60,718 nucleotides of DNA from Methanobacteriota archaeon (GCA_002710015.1 PAOW01000019.1:7015-67732); one strand, 5' to 3'; shown: positions 34,001 to 43,081, counted from the first letter of the stretch. Made by a program: numbers and translations. The notes: a model not told the origin generated them from the letters alone.

Positions 34001-35876
34001 CGTGCCCTTGTAAATCACTAACAATATCAATTTCTGCTGTTCTGGTGTTGGCTTCTTGAAATAAGGAATTCATTTGAGAGTCGCTCAGCTCTATTCTTAC
34101 CGGTTGCGATATAATACCGAGACTTTGTGAAAATATATTATTGCCATCGAAATTTAATGAGATTTCAACATCAGACATTGGATGATTTTTTGGAATCAAT
34201 GTAAATGCAAATGCTCCTGCTGATTCGTAATTTGAACCTTCAACGTTAGGTAATGACTGACTTGAAGAATAAGGGAAATACGTGTAAAATGATTCCGAAA
34301 AGCCTGAACTCAAATTAGCCTGCATACTAGTTCTGCCGTTAGTAAAGAGGTTTTGTAGTCCCCATGGGCCTACAAATTCATGAGAATTTGTCCATTCGTA
34401 AACACCATCTAGCCCTAGGTCAATCCTTGTATTTGTAGGCGATGATTGTCGATGTAAATCTACTGATAATTCATCAAAGGTATAACTTCCGCTACCTTGC
34501 CATCTAAGGTTGAGAAAGACACTAGCATAATTGAGTTCATATTTCCCATTAGAGGGAATATTTACCCATCCTGATGAAAGACAATCTTGTAATTTAAGGA
34601 AACATGCTTGAAGGTTTCCTGAACCTGTCGAGATCCAATCCAACTGTATTCCGCTGTAGGGCGTATTGAATCTCCACTCTGGCGACTGAAGAGAATTAGT
34701 TCCGCTTACAACGCCATTTGAATGTGAAGTAAAACCAGACCAGCCAATCTGGCTTGGATTTGTGCTAAAAGACTCGATGATTCCCCCTCCAACCTTAATG
34801 GAATTAATCACAGGAGATTCACCAGTGGATTCCATAGTTAATCTCAATCTGACACTTGGGTGTATTACTTCATCAATTATGGAGAGGTCTGCTTGCATAT
34901 CTTCACGATTTTCAAAGCCAGGTATTATTGAGCCATCATTTGCATCTATTAACGTCCATTTCACAGATGAACCAGTAGTAACTGTCGCATCTATTGACAT
35001 CATGCCATGTTTACCTTTTACTAGACCTTCAGGCCCAAAAGATTGGCTGGTCCAGTTGGCCATACCTGTTCCTGTATTGCCTCTTGGTTCCAATGTCACA
35101 TCATCAACATTCCAGCCAGTGTAGGTAACTGAACCATCGGTTGTTCCAAGACCAAATCTAACTTGAAACGCTGAATTACCCCTTACGTAATTGCTTACAT
35201 CATATGAAGATTGAATATACGAATTATCATTTGTAGTTCCGTATGGATTTGAATATACATTGACCCAATTATTACCGTTCTTTACTGAAACATATGCTCT
35301 GTCATATGAAGAGGATTCCACTCCAAGTCTCTTCCAAAATTTTAGATCCCAAGTTCCAGAACAAGCAGAACAGTCAATGATTGGAGAAGTGGCCCAATAA
35401 GGCCCACCCATGTAATTTGGATAGTTACCGTTGTATGTGTAGATTGCAGACGAGCCAGATTTTACACCACTGACCGAACCTAATGAAGAATCATATCCGT
35501 GAGCCCAGCCTCCCTGAGTATCAAGATTCCACCCCTGAACTGAACCTTCAAAATCCCACTCGTAACTCATTGGTAGGACACGGAGCCCTGAAGAATTGTA
35601 ATCTATGCCATCCATGCTATACCCTGACGCCCAATCAGTATTTTCATTCCAAGTTGTCACTTCATTGACTGGCCAAGGATTTTCCGATAATTTAAGAGAT
35701 ATATTGGAGACTATTTTTCCATCTTGAACAGATACAGTGTATTGATCTGATATGCCATTTGGACCTATACCGATATCGACATCAACTTCTTTATTGGGTG
35801 ATGATTGTACGAAGGGAAGACAGGACATGGCACAGAAGATTAGAACAAGGAAAATTGCTAGATGCTTCCTCGCCAT
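31068..35876 (-). CDS. Giant surface protein with MAM-like domain and C-terminal anchor
   Basis: 1602 residues. A signal peptide (about 1-25, HLAIFLVLIFCAMSCLPFVQS) is followed by a region starting WDFEGSVQGWNLD, with ATSPIIDCSACSGTWDLKFWKR and later VRFGLGTTDGSVTYTGWNVDDVTL. This is the pattern of a MAM or jelly-roll carbohydrate-binding domain (about residues 108-260). Long stretches of beta-sandwich modules follow, then a CARDB-like domain near 1470-1550 (PVMINVTVQNTGMVTGS), one helix (GFGIIVFLMVGLLGYLII) and a short acidic tail. It is probably an S-layer-associated or adhesive protein. It faces the RpiA gene head-to-head. Confidence 0.85.
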   Translation of the reverse strand: MARKHLAIFLVLIFCAMSCLPFVQSSPNKEVDVDIGIGPNGISDQYTVSVQDGKIVSNISLKLSENPWPVNEVTTWNENTDWASGYSMDGIDYNSSGLRVLPMSYEWDFEGSVQGWNLDTQGGWAHGYDSSLGSVSGVKSGSSAIYTYNGNYPNYMGGPYWATSPIIDCSACSGTWDLKFWKRLGVESSSYDRAYVSVKNGNNWVNVYSNPYGTTNDNSYIQSSYDVSNYVRGNSAFQVRFGLGTTDGSVTYTGWNVDDVTLEPRGNTGTGMANWTSQSFGPEGLVKGKHGMMSIDATVTTGSSVKWTLIDANDGSIIPGFENREDMQADLSIIDEVIHPSVRLRLTMESTGESPVINSIKVGGGIIESFSTNPSQIGWSGFTSHSNGVVSGTNSLQSPEWRFNTPYSGIQLDWISTGSGNLQACFLKLQDCLSSGWVNIPSNGKYELNYASVFLNLRWQGSGSYTFDELSVDLHRQSSPTNTRIDLGLDGVYEWTNSHEFVGPWGLQNLFTNGRTSMQANLSSGFSESFYTYFPYSSSQSLPNVEGSNYESAGAFAFTLIPKNHPMSDVEISLNFDGNNIFSQSLGIISQPVRIELSDSQMNSLFQEANTRTAEIDIVSDLQGHELEIAVTSSSDGPIIASGLSIPYRYDAQISTEESMAIVSAINAQLSQASSKSGLKTISIPVIMDNPGSVLLKEFDLQTILSPMPLSIEMTNQTDTLVAGNNWYEFSSTFDLSNLQVSNAQTHFSSEVWSSIFVLSGTQWTRSVHCNLTGATCMTDQGVILNNFSFEFNGSKVTFFHRLQISSLWPDEEALIISSSIDMAGVSSQPAQIRFGSGWSMGVEQDIDVVDWYLSFSEESRSDWEAKYFDPSNPCVVKIEFAFEDLEDYPRSSSVKIDLFSNGILVDTTTEILDGIATLECTFDSSTAPLDLSLQVTPFSGQNVIWKVPSNATFVIDDVSPVLISSNVNTLDHRDSYQPLYLSFEIGDRPVLPRHAILQINSTWAGQNSIELNLPTDLNVTSGEYSTILDLSGASVGDSVSGWLEVYDPAGHHLEGSGSVSEPLFMIQLGPDGSPSVIEENFESTTLSGWLHPNQNYSLNIPLHDINGYGDINEISIDLSTDLNDNLLINWSPADGCTSSTTNIILQSCAISPNTHHFDAYFDLEVVFSLGWAFNPDSSIERRSMVSVTDDSGQSYTSVIGTSWRYSSEMEIDTSSVNFSESSAFVAPGETNTLSAEVIWSKSMKPVSSTVEIVAFIDTLEQYGISQNGKAEILLTAPELTGIYPITLDIINLPAGGIDRTDEKNVAAWIVVDGHIPKVSELLSPNPELLVQERDWNNLVFEVLVNETQGLDIDTMKLQWMLLPQGIAIPDFALLSGNQSMSLIAGTGAGVSIPLFAALDIDSKIPEISRDTSWDLWVWVEGEDFAGQQIDSSFNSRINPLAIFQLANREPHFNIDSDDIVISTQYPSIDNPVMINVTVQNTGMVTGSTRVNVEVIEDGNERRLIDSIMVSVPSQSSVSFNVKWIPEYSGASWVEVTTPDGISERTLPLQVDEGDSEYVIEGLEGASTPMLTGFGIIVFLMVGLLGYLIISNKEGEHDDDFD

Positions 35877-35952
35877 GGTTATGGGACTACATCAAAGCAC
35901 TTCAGACATTCGCTTCATATTATTTATTGACCTGTGAATACTAGAAGGCAAC

Positions 35953-36657
35953 ATGGCAGATGTTGAGGCGCTAAAAAGGGAAGCTGGTGTTGAGGCATGT
36001 CAATTTGTTACAAGTGGTATGAAGGTTGGGTTGGGCACCGGTTCTACGGTAAAGTACACAGTTATTGAATTAGGTCGCAGAATCAGAGAAGAAGGCTTGC
36101 AAATTACAGGAGTACCAACAAGTATCGTAACCGAAAATTTAGCTATTGAATGTGGCATTCCTTTGCTTGAGTTATCTGATGTAGACGGATTAGATATTGT
36201 CATTGATGGAGCTGATGAGTTCGACCCCGATTTCCAATTAATAAAGGGCGGAGGAGCAGCCTTACTTAGAGAAAAAATTGTAGCGCAGGAAAGTAAAATT
36301 ATGGTGGTCGTTGCTGATGAAAGAAAAAAAGTTTCAACCCTTGGAGCATTTCCCTTACCAATTGAAATTACTCCATTTTCACATTCAGCCACAGTCAGAG
36401 CACTTAATCGGATTCTAGATTGCAGAGTAAACATAAGAATGGCTGGCGATGGTCCAGTATTCACCGATAACAGCAACATGATAGCTGATGCCCACATGGG
36501 TCCAAACATTAGTGACCCTGAATCACTCGAGATTGAGATATTAAAAATCGCAGGTGTCGTTCAAGTCGGACTATTCACAAACATGTGTGATGCCATTGTT
36601 TTAGCAGGTAATAATGGTGTCAAAACGATACTGAATCCAAATGGAAAACTTGCCTAA
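35953..36657 (+). CDS. rpiA: Ribose-5-phosphate isomerase A
   Basis: 234 residues, the usual RpiA length. The phosphate loop GLGTGSTV, the catalytic DGADEFDPDFQLIKGGGAAL and REKIVA are all present. The enzyme interconverts ribose-5-phosphate and ribulose-5-phosphate, feeding nucleotide synthesis. The start is ATG at 35953, in a 76-nt divergent gap with the surface protein. It ends 7 nt before the tRNA-Lys gene, which points the other way. Confidence 0.95.
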   Translation: MADVEALKREAGVEACQFVTSGMKVGLGTGSTVKYTVIELGRRIREEGLQITGVPTSIVTENLAIECGIPLLELSDVDGLDIVIDGADEFDPDFQLIKGGGAALLREKIVAQESKIMVVVADERKKVSTLGAFPLPIEITPFSHSATVRALNRILDCRVNIRMAGDGPVFTDNSNMIADAHMGPNISDPESLEIEILKIAGVVQVGLFTNMCDAIVLAGNNGVKTILNPNGKLA

Positions 36658-36664
36658 AGTTGGC

Positions 36665-36737
36665 GGGCCTGACGGGGTTCGAACCCGCGACCGATGGATT
36701 AAGAGTCCATCGCTCTACCTGACTAAGCTACAGGCCC
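36665..36737 (-). tRNA. tRNA-Lys (CUU)
   Basis: 73 nt on the minus strand. The acceptor GGGCCTG pairs with CAGGCCC, the D-arm is present, the T-arm is GCGGG-TTCGAAC-CCCGT, and the anticodon loop is CTCTTAA (anticodon CTT, reads AAG). There is no intron and no encoded CCA. It lies tail-to-tail with rpiA. Confidence 0.95.
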
Positions 36738-36790
36738 ATACATTCGTCAAATAAGTCGTATTTAATCTAATCCGAAATTACGGTTGGATG

Positions 36791-37696
36791 TTAGTTTATT
36801 GACAATGTTGTCCCCTCGTCTCCTCTCAGAGCCTTGATTGCGTCTCCAGGTTGACACAATACTACCTTAGAATCTGGTAATTCCTTGATCATTTCAACCA
36901 TTGCTGAAAGTTTTGGACCCATAGAACCAGATGGAAATTGACTTTCAGTCATGTATCTCTCAACCTCGTCGATAGTCAATTTTCGATGAATCTTTTCAGA
37001 GGGTAACCCAAAATCAGTGCGAACTGCATCTATTGCTGTTGAAATTATTAGGGCATCAGCCCTCAACTCAATTGCAAGCTTTGAACTAACATGGTCTTTG
37101 TCTATAACTGCCGGAACACCCTTCAAAAATGGGCCGACTCTGATAACCGGAATTCCTCCGCCGCCACAGCAGATTACTATCGCTTTTTTATCAGATAATT
37201 CTCGAATCACGTTCAAGTCAATTATCTGTTTAGGAGTAGGTGAAGCTACCACTCTTCTTGGGCCGTTAACAGTTTCTGCAATATCCCAATCTTCGCTCAT
37301 AACCTGTTTATTGGTTAAAATTGGGCCAACTGGTTTTGTTGGAAACTTAAACCCGCAGTCACCTAAATCCACCTCAACTCTCGTCAGAATAACAGAGGTT
37401 GATTCTGGTCTGTTGCGCTTTTGCAGTATAGAATCTAAATTGAGCGAAATTGAATGACCAATCATACCCTGAGTTGCTGCGACCCATTCATGCATATCAA
37501 TAGAGGAATCTAGCGACATCAAATGTCCAACTTGAGGCCCATTTCCGTGAGTTAGGATGACATTCCAACCAGCCTCCAGTAAATCTACAACATCACTCAT
37601 CACTTTTGCAAGAATAAGGCTCGAATTTGACGAACTGTCACTAGTCGCTGAAGCAAGTGCATTACCTCCTATTGCATACACAACAACCTTCGACAC
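36791..37696 (-). CDS. Carbamate kinase
   Basis: 301 residues of the amino-acid-kinase fold. Motifs: YAIGGNAL, THGNGPQVGHL, VICCGGGGIPV and DKDHVSSKLA. Carbamate kinase makes ATP from carbamoyl phosphate and ADP, or carbamoyl phosphate in the reverse direction; in archaea it can also supply carbamoyl phosphate for pyrimidines and arginine. No arginine deiminase or ornithine carbamoyltransferase gene lies nearby. It follows the tRNA-Lys gene in genome order but is read from the same strand as it. Confidence 0.92.
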   Translation of the reverse strand: MSKVVVYAIGGNALASATSDSSSNSSLILAKVMSDVVDLLEAGWNVILTHGNGPQVGHLMSLDSSIDMHEWVAATQGMIGHSISLNLDSILQKRNRPESTSVILTRVEVDLGDCGFKFPTKPVGPILTNKQVMSEDWDIAETVNGPRRVVASPTPKQIIDLNVIRELSDKKAIVICCGGGGIPVIRVGPFLKGVPAVIDKDHVSSKLAIELRADALIISTAIDAVRTDFGLPSEKIHRKLTIDEVERYMTESQFPSGSMGPKLSAMVEMIKELPDSKVVLCQPGDAIKALRGDEGTTLSIN

Positions 37697-37933
37697 AGTC
37701 CAAGAAAATTCAATTAGCGTTTGATAGTTTCCTCTAGACTAGTCATAAACAAACAGGATTGTAAATGAGGGATAAAAATCCAGAGCAAGATAATCTCAAT
37801 CACATTTTTGATTGATGAATTAACAAGATGATTGATTGTGTTCAAGATTTGGTATATGTTGAATTCCATCGTTGAGGTTTATTGTATGTTCAATGAAGCG
37901 AGATTTGAAAATAACTAACTTGTAGCCTTCTTC

Positions 37934-39283
37934 ATGGCGAAGGAGTATTGGATAGGTGATGTCCAAGCCGGATTGCATGATGGAAGCGAGGTAGAACTCA
38001 AGGGTTGGATTAAGCGTACTCGTGGTTCAAACAAAATTAGATTTATTGTTTTACGTGACTCAACAGGAACCATACAATGTGTCGCCAAAAGGGAAGATCT
38101 TGGTGATGAAATTTTTGAATCACTTAAAGGTGCTCTGATTGAGGCATCTCTTGTATTGAAAGGATCTGTGAATGCTGATGAAAGAGCGCCTGGAGGTCAC
38201 GAACTGATTGTTACAGATGCTGAATTAGTAGGTGGTGTAAGAGCAGATTCTCCATTCCCAATAACAGAATCAGCGATGGTTGCTGCTGACGGTGGAGAAA
38301 CCGAATTCTTACTTGACAATAGACACTTGTATCTTAGAACCAGCCGTATGACAAACATGCTGAAGATTCGCTCGTCAGTATTTGGAGCAATTCATTCATA
38401 TTTCAGAGATAAAGACTTCACAGAATATCAAGCACCAAACTTTGTTGCTGGTGCAGTCGAGGGCGGTAGTACCTTATTCGAGGTCCCATATTTCCCTAAT
38501 GAAGCAAACCCAGACAGGAAAGCATACCTTACTCAATCTTGGCAACTTTATGCTGAAGCTGCCATGCCTGCCCTAGAAAGATTATACACAATCGCTCCAT
38601 CATTCAGAGCAGAAAAAAGTAGGACAAGAAGACATCTAACTGAATTTTGGCATGCAGAGATGGAAGTTGCTTGGGCGTCAAATGCTGAAATCATGGCTCA
38701 TGGTGAAGGATTAGTTAGGCACATTGCTAAGACTGTAATCGACGAGCGTGAGAGTGAACTAAGTGATATTGATAGAGATATCGAATTACTAGCGAGATAT
38801 GCCGACAACCCTTATCCAAGAATTCGATATGACGAAGCAGTTGAGACCTTACAAGGTCTTGGAATTGATATTGAGTGGGGACAAGATTTAGATTACTCTA
38901 AGGAAAAAGTGTTGACACAAGACTTTGAAGTCCCTCACTTCCTAACTCACTATCCTAAGGTTGCAAAGCCATTCTACCACAGAGTAGACCCTGATGACGG
39001 GAATTATGTTTTGTGCCATGATCTGCTAGCCCCAGAAGGATATGGAGAGATAATCGGGGGAGGAGAAAGAACTTGGTCTGAGGAAGAAATCTTAGCCAGA
39101 ATTGACGAAGAGGGAGTTGAAAGAGAGCCATACCAGTTTTACATTGACACAAGAACTTACGGAGGAGTCCCACACGGAGGTTTTGGATTGGGTGTAGACA
39201 GAGTTTGCTCTTGGCTTTCTGGAGCAGACCACATCAGAGAAGTTATTCCATTCCCTAGAGATTCTAGAAGAGTGACTCCCTAG
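37934..39283 (+). CDS. asnS: Asparaginyl-tRNA synthetase
   Basis: 449 residues, a class II synthetase. An N-terminal OB anticodon-binding domain (VELKGWIKRTRGSNKIRFIVLRD) is followed by the catalytic domain with motif 2 (PSFRAEKSRTRRHLTEFWHAEMEVAW) and motif 3 (GGFGLGVDRVCSWL). TQSWQLYAEAA and the VPHGGFGLG context point to AsnRS of the archaeal type and not AspRS. It charges tRNA-Asn with asparagine. The 237-nt region upstream is AT-rich and holds no gene I can support. Confidence 0.9.
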   Translation: MAKEYWIGDVQAGLHDGSEVELKGWIKRTRGSNKIRFIVLRDSTGTIQCVAKREDLGDEIFESLKGALIEASLVLKGSVNADERAPGGHELIVTDAELVGGVRADSPFPITESAMVAADGGETEFLLDNRHLYLRTSRMTNMLKIRSSVFGAIHSYFRDKDFTEYQAPNFVAGAVEGGSTLFEVPYFPNEANPDRKAYLTQSWQLYAEAAMPALERLYTIAPSFRAEKSRTRRHLTEFWHAEMEVAWASNAEIMAHGEGLVRHIAKTVIDERESELSDIDRDIELLARYADNPYPRIRYDEAVETLQGLGIDIEWGQDLDYSKEKVLTQDFEVPHFLTHYPKVAKPFYHRVDPDDGNYVLCHDLLAPEGYGEIIGGGERTWSEEEILARIDEEGVEREPYQFYIDTRTYGGVPHGGFGLGVDRVCSWLSGADHIREVIPFPRDSRRVTP

Positions 39284-39296
39284 TTACGCCTCTATT

Positions 39297-39494
39297 CTAA
39301 TTCGTAGAGATTACTGATGCAATATTAGATAGCATCCAAGAGGACGCTGCTGCTAATTGTAACCAGTCCCCAGTTGATAGGTCAAGAGTGTCACCGTTCG
39401 CATAACCGTAAACAAATACGCTAATTATCCAGCAAAGACTTGCAAGAGTCTGTCCTATCCATTCAAATTTCATCATTTTTTCTGTGTCTAACAT
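39297..39494 (-). CDS. Small membrane protein
   Basis: 65 residues from the ATG at 39494 (MLDTEKMMKF), with GGAGTG about 7 nt upstream; the frame to 39518 is an overlap artefact. There are two hydrophobic helices (TLASLCWIISVFVYGY and WLQLAAASSWMLSNIASV) around a short polar loop. No family is recognised. It overlaps the stop of the FAD oxidoreductase by 7 nt and is probably coupled to it. Confidence 0.5.
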   Translation of the reverse strand: MLDTEKMMKFEWIGQTLASLCWIISVFVYGYANGDTLDLSTGDWLQLAAASSWMLSNIASVISTN

Positions 39495-40660
39495 GTCAAG
39501 CACTCCTGACCACAACACGAAAGATCATCTAGATACATACCCCACGAACGATATGCTTCAACAAAATCATCTGTTTCCAAACCGAGCGATTCTGCGATTG
39601 CTTTGGCTACAACAGCAAACCTCTGCCTATACTTAAAGATGAAACAAAATATATGATTATCATGTCTTAAAGAGGGGCCACAAAGATATACTCCGGGCAT
39701 TACTGTTGATTCATCATTATCATTTACAAGAGGGAAACCATCTTCTCGTGAATCGAACAGGGACGGATAGGATTTGTGACTACCATCGAAACCCGTTGCA
39801 AGCAACGGCTTCGTAGAAGATGTGTATACCTTATCATCCAGGGTAACAACTTCGTATGTTTTGTTGGATTGTCGGACTGATCTAATTCCTGTCTCGGCAA
39901 ATAATTCAACATTTTTGCCAAAGTTGTCGTCTCGCATTCTTTCAAATGAGTATGTTGAGAGTGCTATACTTGGGTCGGAACTGTGCTCGCCCCATGGACA
40001 ATCAATGTCGAATACCTTTACTTTCCTATTATTTCTCGCGAGGTGATAAGCTGCATCAATTCCGCTTTCATAACCACCAATAACAATGAAATCCTCACCC
40101 TCAAGATTACCATATCTATCAACTGTTGATGTGTGTGCGCAATGTTCACTACCCTCGAAATTTCCAGTTGAAGGGTACTTGTATTCACCAGCAGCCCAAA
40201 TTACATTCTTGCAACTAAGCGAAATGTCTTCCGTTTCTACATTGAATATGTTATCGATTTTATTTATCCCTGTAATGTTGGTATTTTCCAAAACTGGCAA
40301 TTCAAAAAATTGTGAAAGACTCCTAAGATGCTCGGCAAAATCGTTACCTGTTGGATGTTCAACCCTCATGGTGTAGGCAGGAGATACTCCAATCGCTATT
40401 GAGTTTAAGTCCAGCATACCAATTGAATTGCTCGGAAAAGAGGGAGTAATGAACCTAGTTTCCTCTGGCCATTCAGCAAAAGAGGAACCAACTGAATCTC
40501 TGTCTACAATCAAATAGTTTTCAATACCAACGTGTGTTAATGCTATTGCAACACCTACACCCGCAGCACCAGCTCCAACAATGATAACGTCATACTCCTT
40601 TTCAAGATCGATTTCTTTGGCCTGATTTGATTCGTCACTCGCAACTACTGTATCGGTCAT
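39488..40660 (-). CDS. FAD/NAD(P)-dependent oxidoreductase with Cys-rich tail
   Basis: 390 residues. An N-terminal FAD-binding motif VIIVGAGAAGVGVA, a second Rossmann motif FIVIGGYESGIDAAYH for NAD(P), and the family sequence LLATGFDGS place it with YpdA/CzcO-like or thioredoxin-reductase-like flavoproteins. The substrate is unknown. The C-terminal end SCCGQECLTC has four cysteines within ten residues, reminiscent of a redox or metal site; this is unusual. It may reduce a thiol or bacillithiol-like partner. The start ATG 40660 is preceded by an AT-rich 97-nt gap. Confidence 0.8.
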   Translation of the reverse strand: MTDTVVASDESNQAKEIDLEKEYDVIIVGAGAAGVGVAIALTHVGIENYLIVDRDSVGSSFAEWPEETRFITPSFPSNSIGMLDLNSIAIGVSPAYTMRVEHPTGNDFAEHLRSLSQFFELPVLENTNITGINKIDNIFNVETEDISLSCKNVIWAAGEYKYPSTGNFEGSEHCAHTSTVDRYGNLEGEDFIVIGGYESGIDAAYHLARNNRKVKVFDIDCPWGEHSSDPSIALSTYSFERMRDDNFGKNVELFAETGIRSVRQSNKTYEVVTLDDKVYTSSTKPLLATGFDGSHKSYPSLFDSREDGFPLVNDNDESTVMPGVYLCGPSLRHDNHIFCFIFKYRQRFAVVAKAIAESLGLETDDFVEAYRSWGMYLDDLSCCGQECLTC

Positions 40661-40757
40661 GCTCTGCCCAAAATTATTAACATTTTAAAAAAACCTAATA
40701 ATTAGTTTCTCCGTATTTATTATTATTATAGAAAGAATTCGCGTTTTAGCCACTGCT

Positions 40758-41471
40758 TTATTGCGAAATGTAGGATTTTATTGCATCAAGAACATCTAAC
40801 AAATTTTTGCTCCTAATCGTCACATCTGCAACCGATACAGGTTTCTCATCCCAAGGATTGAAACAAATTGACAATCCACTTTCTTCGAACATGTTAATGT
40901 CTCCAGCACTGTCACCAATAGAAATTGTTCTTTCCTTTGGAATGGATAATCTCCTTTGTAACATTTTGACGATTGAACCCTTTCCATTCATTTGAACTTG
41001 GTATCGGCCATAGTTCTCAATACCACCATCATTACCCTCCAACCAGCCATTAGTAAAAATGTGGAATTTGGTGTCTGAACCCCGATGACGGTTAACGCCT
41101 CCCCATCTGCGAACCCACGGTGTGTTTGTGGGAAACATCATAGAAATTTCTCTAGCTGTTTCTTGCATACCTCCACTGATAATTGCAACCTCGTTATCAT
41201 TTGATACGACCCACTCCAAGCATTCGTTAATACCTTTCATCAATGGCATGTCACTGCACATATCTCTCAGCACCTCGTCAGTAATCTCTTTGTGAGTGTT
41301 CTTTATCAAAGCTAGATCCATTTTCAACCAGTCCCACTCGTCTAGTTTTCCCTGATTATACAAATCAAATGCTTCCTTATTCGAGATTCCTAATTTGTCA
41401 TAAACAAATTGCCATGTTGACATATAGTCTACTAGAACTCTATCCATGTCAAAACAGATCAAGTACTGCAT
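40758..41471 (-). CDS. HAD-family phosphatase, phosphoserine phosphatase-like
   Basis: 237 residues. Motif I is CFDMDRVLVD (D8, D10, but Arg where most homologues have Gly), motif II is IISGGMQET, the Lys is in NGKGSIVKML, and motif III is GDSAGDINMFEESGLSICFN. A helical cap sits between the motifs (about 15-75). Members dephosphorylate small metabolites, most often phosphoserine. The Arg next to the nucleophile could change substrate choice. It begins 2 nt after the end of the glycosyltransferase-like gene, indicating one transcript. Confidence 0.82.
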   Translation of the reverse strand: MQYLICFDMDRVLVDYMSTWQFVYDKLGISNKEAFDLYNQGKLDEWDWLKMDLALIKNTHKEITDEVLRDMCSDMPLMKGINECLEWVVSNDNEVAIISGGMQETAREISMMFPTNTPWVRRWGGVNRHRGSDTKFHIFTNGWLEGNDGGIENYGRYQVQMNGKGSIVKMLQRRLSIPKERTISIGDSAGDINMFEESGLSICFNPWDEKPVSVADVTIRSKNLLDVLDAIKSYISQ

Positions 41472-41473
41472 AC

Positions 41474-42304
41474 CTACACCTCTTCACTTTTTGGCCAGTG
41501 ATTATATTGTGATTGAATTTGTTTGACCTGCTTTCCCATAATGTAAAGAATCAATCCAACCATCATTGCGAATAAGCCCATAAGAGTTACACCAATAACA
41601 GCGATGCCAACGCCAACTGTTGTCTGATTCCACTCCGTAAAAGAATCAAGAACGTTATCAGATAATTTGTAGCCTACGATAAACAGAACTAATCCGGGAA
41701 TTCCGAATAGCAATAATGGATGGCGTGATTCCAACATCCAATAGAACAATTGGGCAAATTTGGATGCGGTAGCAAGTGACTCTCTCTGCTGGACATTGGG
41801 CGGAGGTTTTGAATGCAAAACTCTGACTTTTAGACTTTCACTCAAGTCTAATGGCGTATCTGAAATACTAGCTTTTGCAAGAGCAGTCAAACCGTCTTTG
41901 GAAGCAGACAAGTGTGAAATCTCGCCTTCGGAGTACTTAATTTTGTTAGGATCAATAGATTCTTCAATTTCTGTCGAAAAGGACATGTGGACGTCCCAGT
42001 TGTCTCTTGTTCTGTTAAACAAAAGTGGCAAGTCCCTTAATTTGAATTTGTCATTTACGTGAATCAACAGTGTTTGTTGATTTGGATTGTCTTTGAGTAT
42101 TTCCTTTGCGATTTCTGGAATAAAGACATCTCCATCAAACCTCACAACGTTGCAGCCAACTTCTTTGGCAAGGTCAACGGTTGAATCGTTACTCCCTAAA
42201 TCAAGTATCAAAATATCTTCACACATTTCTCTTGCTCGCACAACTAACGACACCAAACGCAACTCAAAATCGCTGCCCATTAATACAACACGCAATGAGT
42301 TCAT
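41474..42304 (-). CDS. Degenerate GT2-like membrane protein
   Basis: About 276 residues from the ATG at 42304 (MNSLRVVLMG). It keeps the GT2 overall layout: a first strand, LDLGSNDSTVDLAKEVGCNVV in place of VDDGS-type sequence, and a C-terminal pair of helices (HPLLLFGIPGLVLFIVGYK) that resembles the GT2 at 26454. The DxD metal site is not recognisable (LLIHVNDKF), so it is probably not catalytically active. It may be a regulatory or scaffold paralogue of the glycosyltransferases. The longer frame to 42391 would overlap the lipoprotein 3' region and is unlikely. Confidence 0.7.
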   Translation of the reverse strand: MNSLRVVLMGSDFELRLVSLVVRAREMCEDILILDLGSNDSTVDLAKEVGCNVVRFDGDVFIPEIAKEILKDNPNQQTLLIHVNDKFKLRDLPLLFNRTRDNWDVHMSFSTEIEESIDPNKIKYSEGEISHLSASKDGLTALAKASISDTPLDLSESLKVRVLHSKPPPNVQQRESLATASKFAQLFYWMLESRHPLLLFGIPGLVLFIVGYKLSDNVLDSFTEWNQTTVGVGIAVIGVTLMGLFAMMVGLILYIMGKQVKQIQSQYNHWPKSEEV

Positions 42305-42391
42305 GATTATCCGTTGACATTCATAGCAATGAACTTCTTGGAAGGCAGAACGAATATGATGGCATTTAGTTAAGTGAATTACTATGTTCAT

Positions 42392-43000
42392 CTAGAGATT
42401 AGTCATAGCATCATCGAACACAGTCTGATTGGCCCAATACGTTTTGTTCTTCCAAATGGTCTTACCCTCACCGTTCAAAATAGTAAGCGAAGGAGTTGCG
42501 GGATTCTCAAAAGCCTCAGAGTAGGTCATGTTTGTTTCTTTGTTCTTCTCAGCATCGATAGCTGACTGGTCTTTCACTGGTATCATTACCGGCCAAAGAG
42601 ATTCTGTTGTTTTGTTTTCTGATGCATATACATCAATGACTTCTTCCCGGGTTTCAAACGATGGATATCTGTGGACTGTGATTATCCTTGTGTCGTTTGA
42701 AATGTTACCGTCTCTCATGTGATTCGCAATAAATTCAGTCCAATCATGACAACCTGAGCAACCTGTTGAAACCCAAAGAATCATTGTATTTGCACCGTTA
42801 GCATCTGTGAGTATATTCAGGTCTTCTCCTCGGTCAATATCCCTACCAGCGGTTTGAGCTATTAGATTCAAATATTCGGGAATTGAATCATCAGAATCAA
42901 TATTCTCTGTTTGAGTAACAGGGGTAATTTCAGGGGCTACACAGCCGGGAATCACTAGCAAGAGCGAAATTATAACCAAAGTGATTCTTGATGGTTGCAT
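42392..43000 (-). CDS. Thioredoxin-like lipoprotein
   Basis: 202 residues. A signal peptide ends in LLLVIPGC (C20), a plausible lipobox although Pro at -2 is unusual. After a Thr/Asp-rich linker comes a thioredoxin-like domain: MILWVSTGCSGCHDW (C81, C84) and a cis-Pro region ATPSLTILNGEG. It probably acts on disulfides outside the cell. It lies upstream of the degenerate GT2-like and HAD genes on the same strand and is divergent from the active GT2. Confidence 0.78.
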   Translation of the reverse strand: MQPSRITLVIISLLLVIPGCVAPEITPVTQTENIDSDDSIPEYLNLIAQTAGRDIDRGEDLNILTDANGANTMILWVSTGCSGCHDWTEFIANHMRDGNISNDTRIITVHRYPSFETREEVIDVYASENKTTESLWPVMIPVKDQSAIDAEKNKETNMTYSEAFENPATPSLTILNGEGKTIWKNKTYWANQTVFDDAMTNL

Positions 43001-43081
43001 GATTTCCTCTTGTAAGAAATGGATTTGAAGATTTGTTTTCTTGAGAGATTACATTTTCAAAAAAAACCTGCTGGCGCAACT

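Noticed and set aside
37790-37860. TGATGA-like boxes suggesting a C/D-box RNA before AsnRS
   Set aside because: No CUGA D-box at the right spacing.
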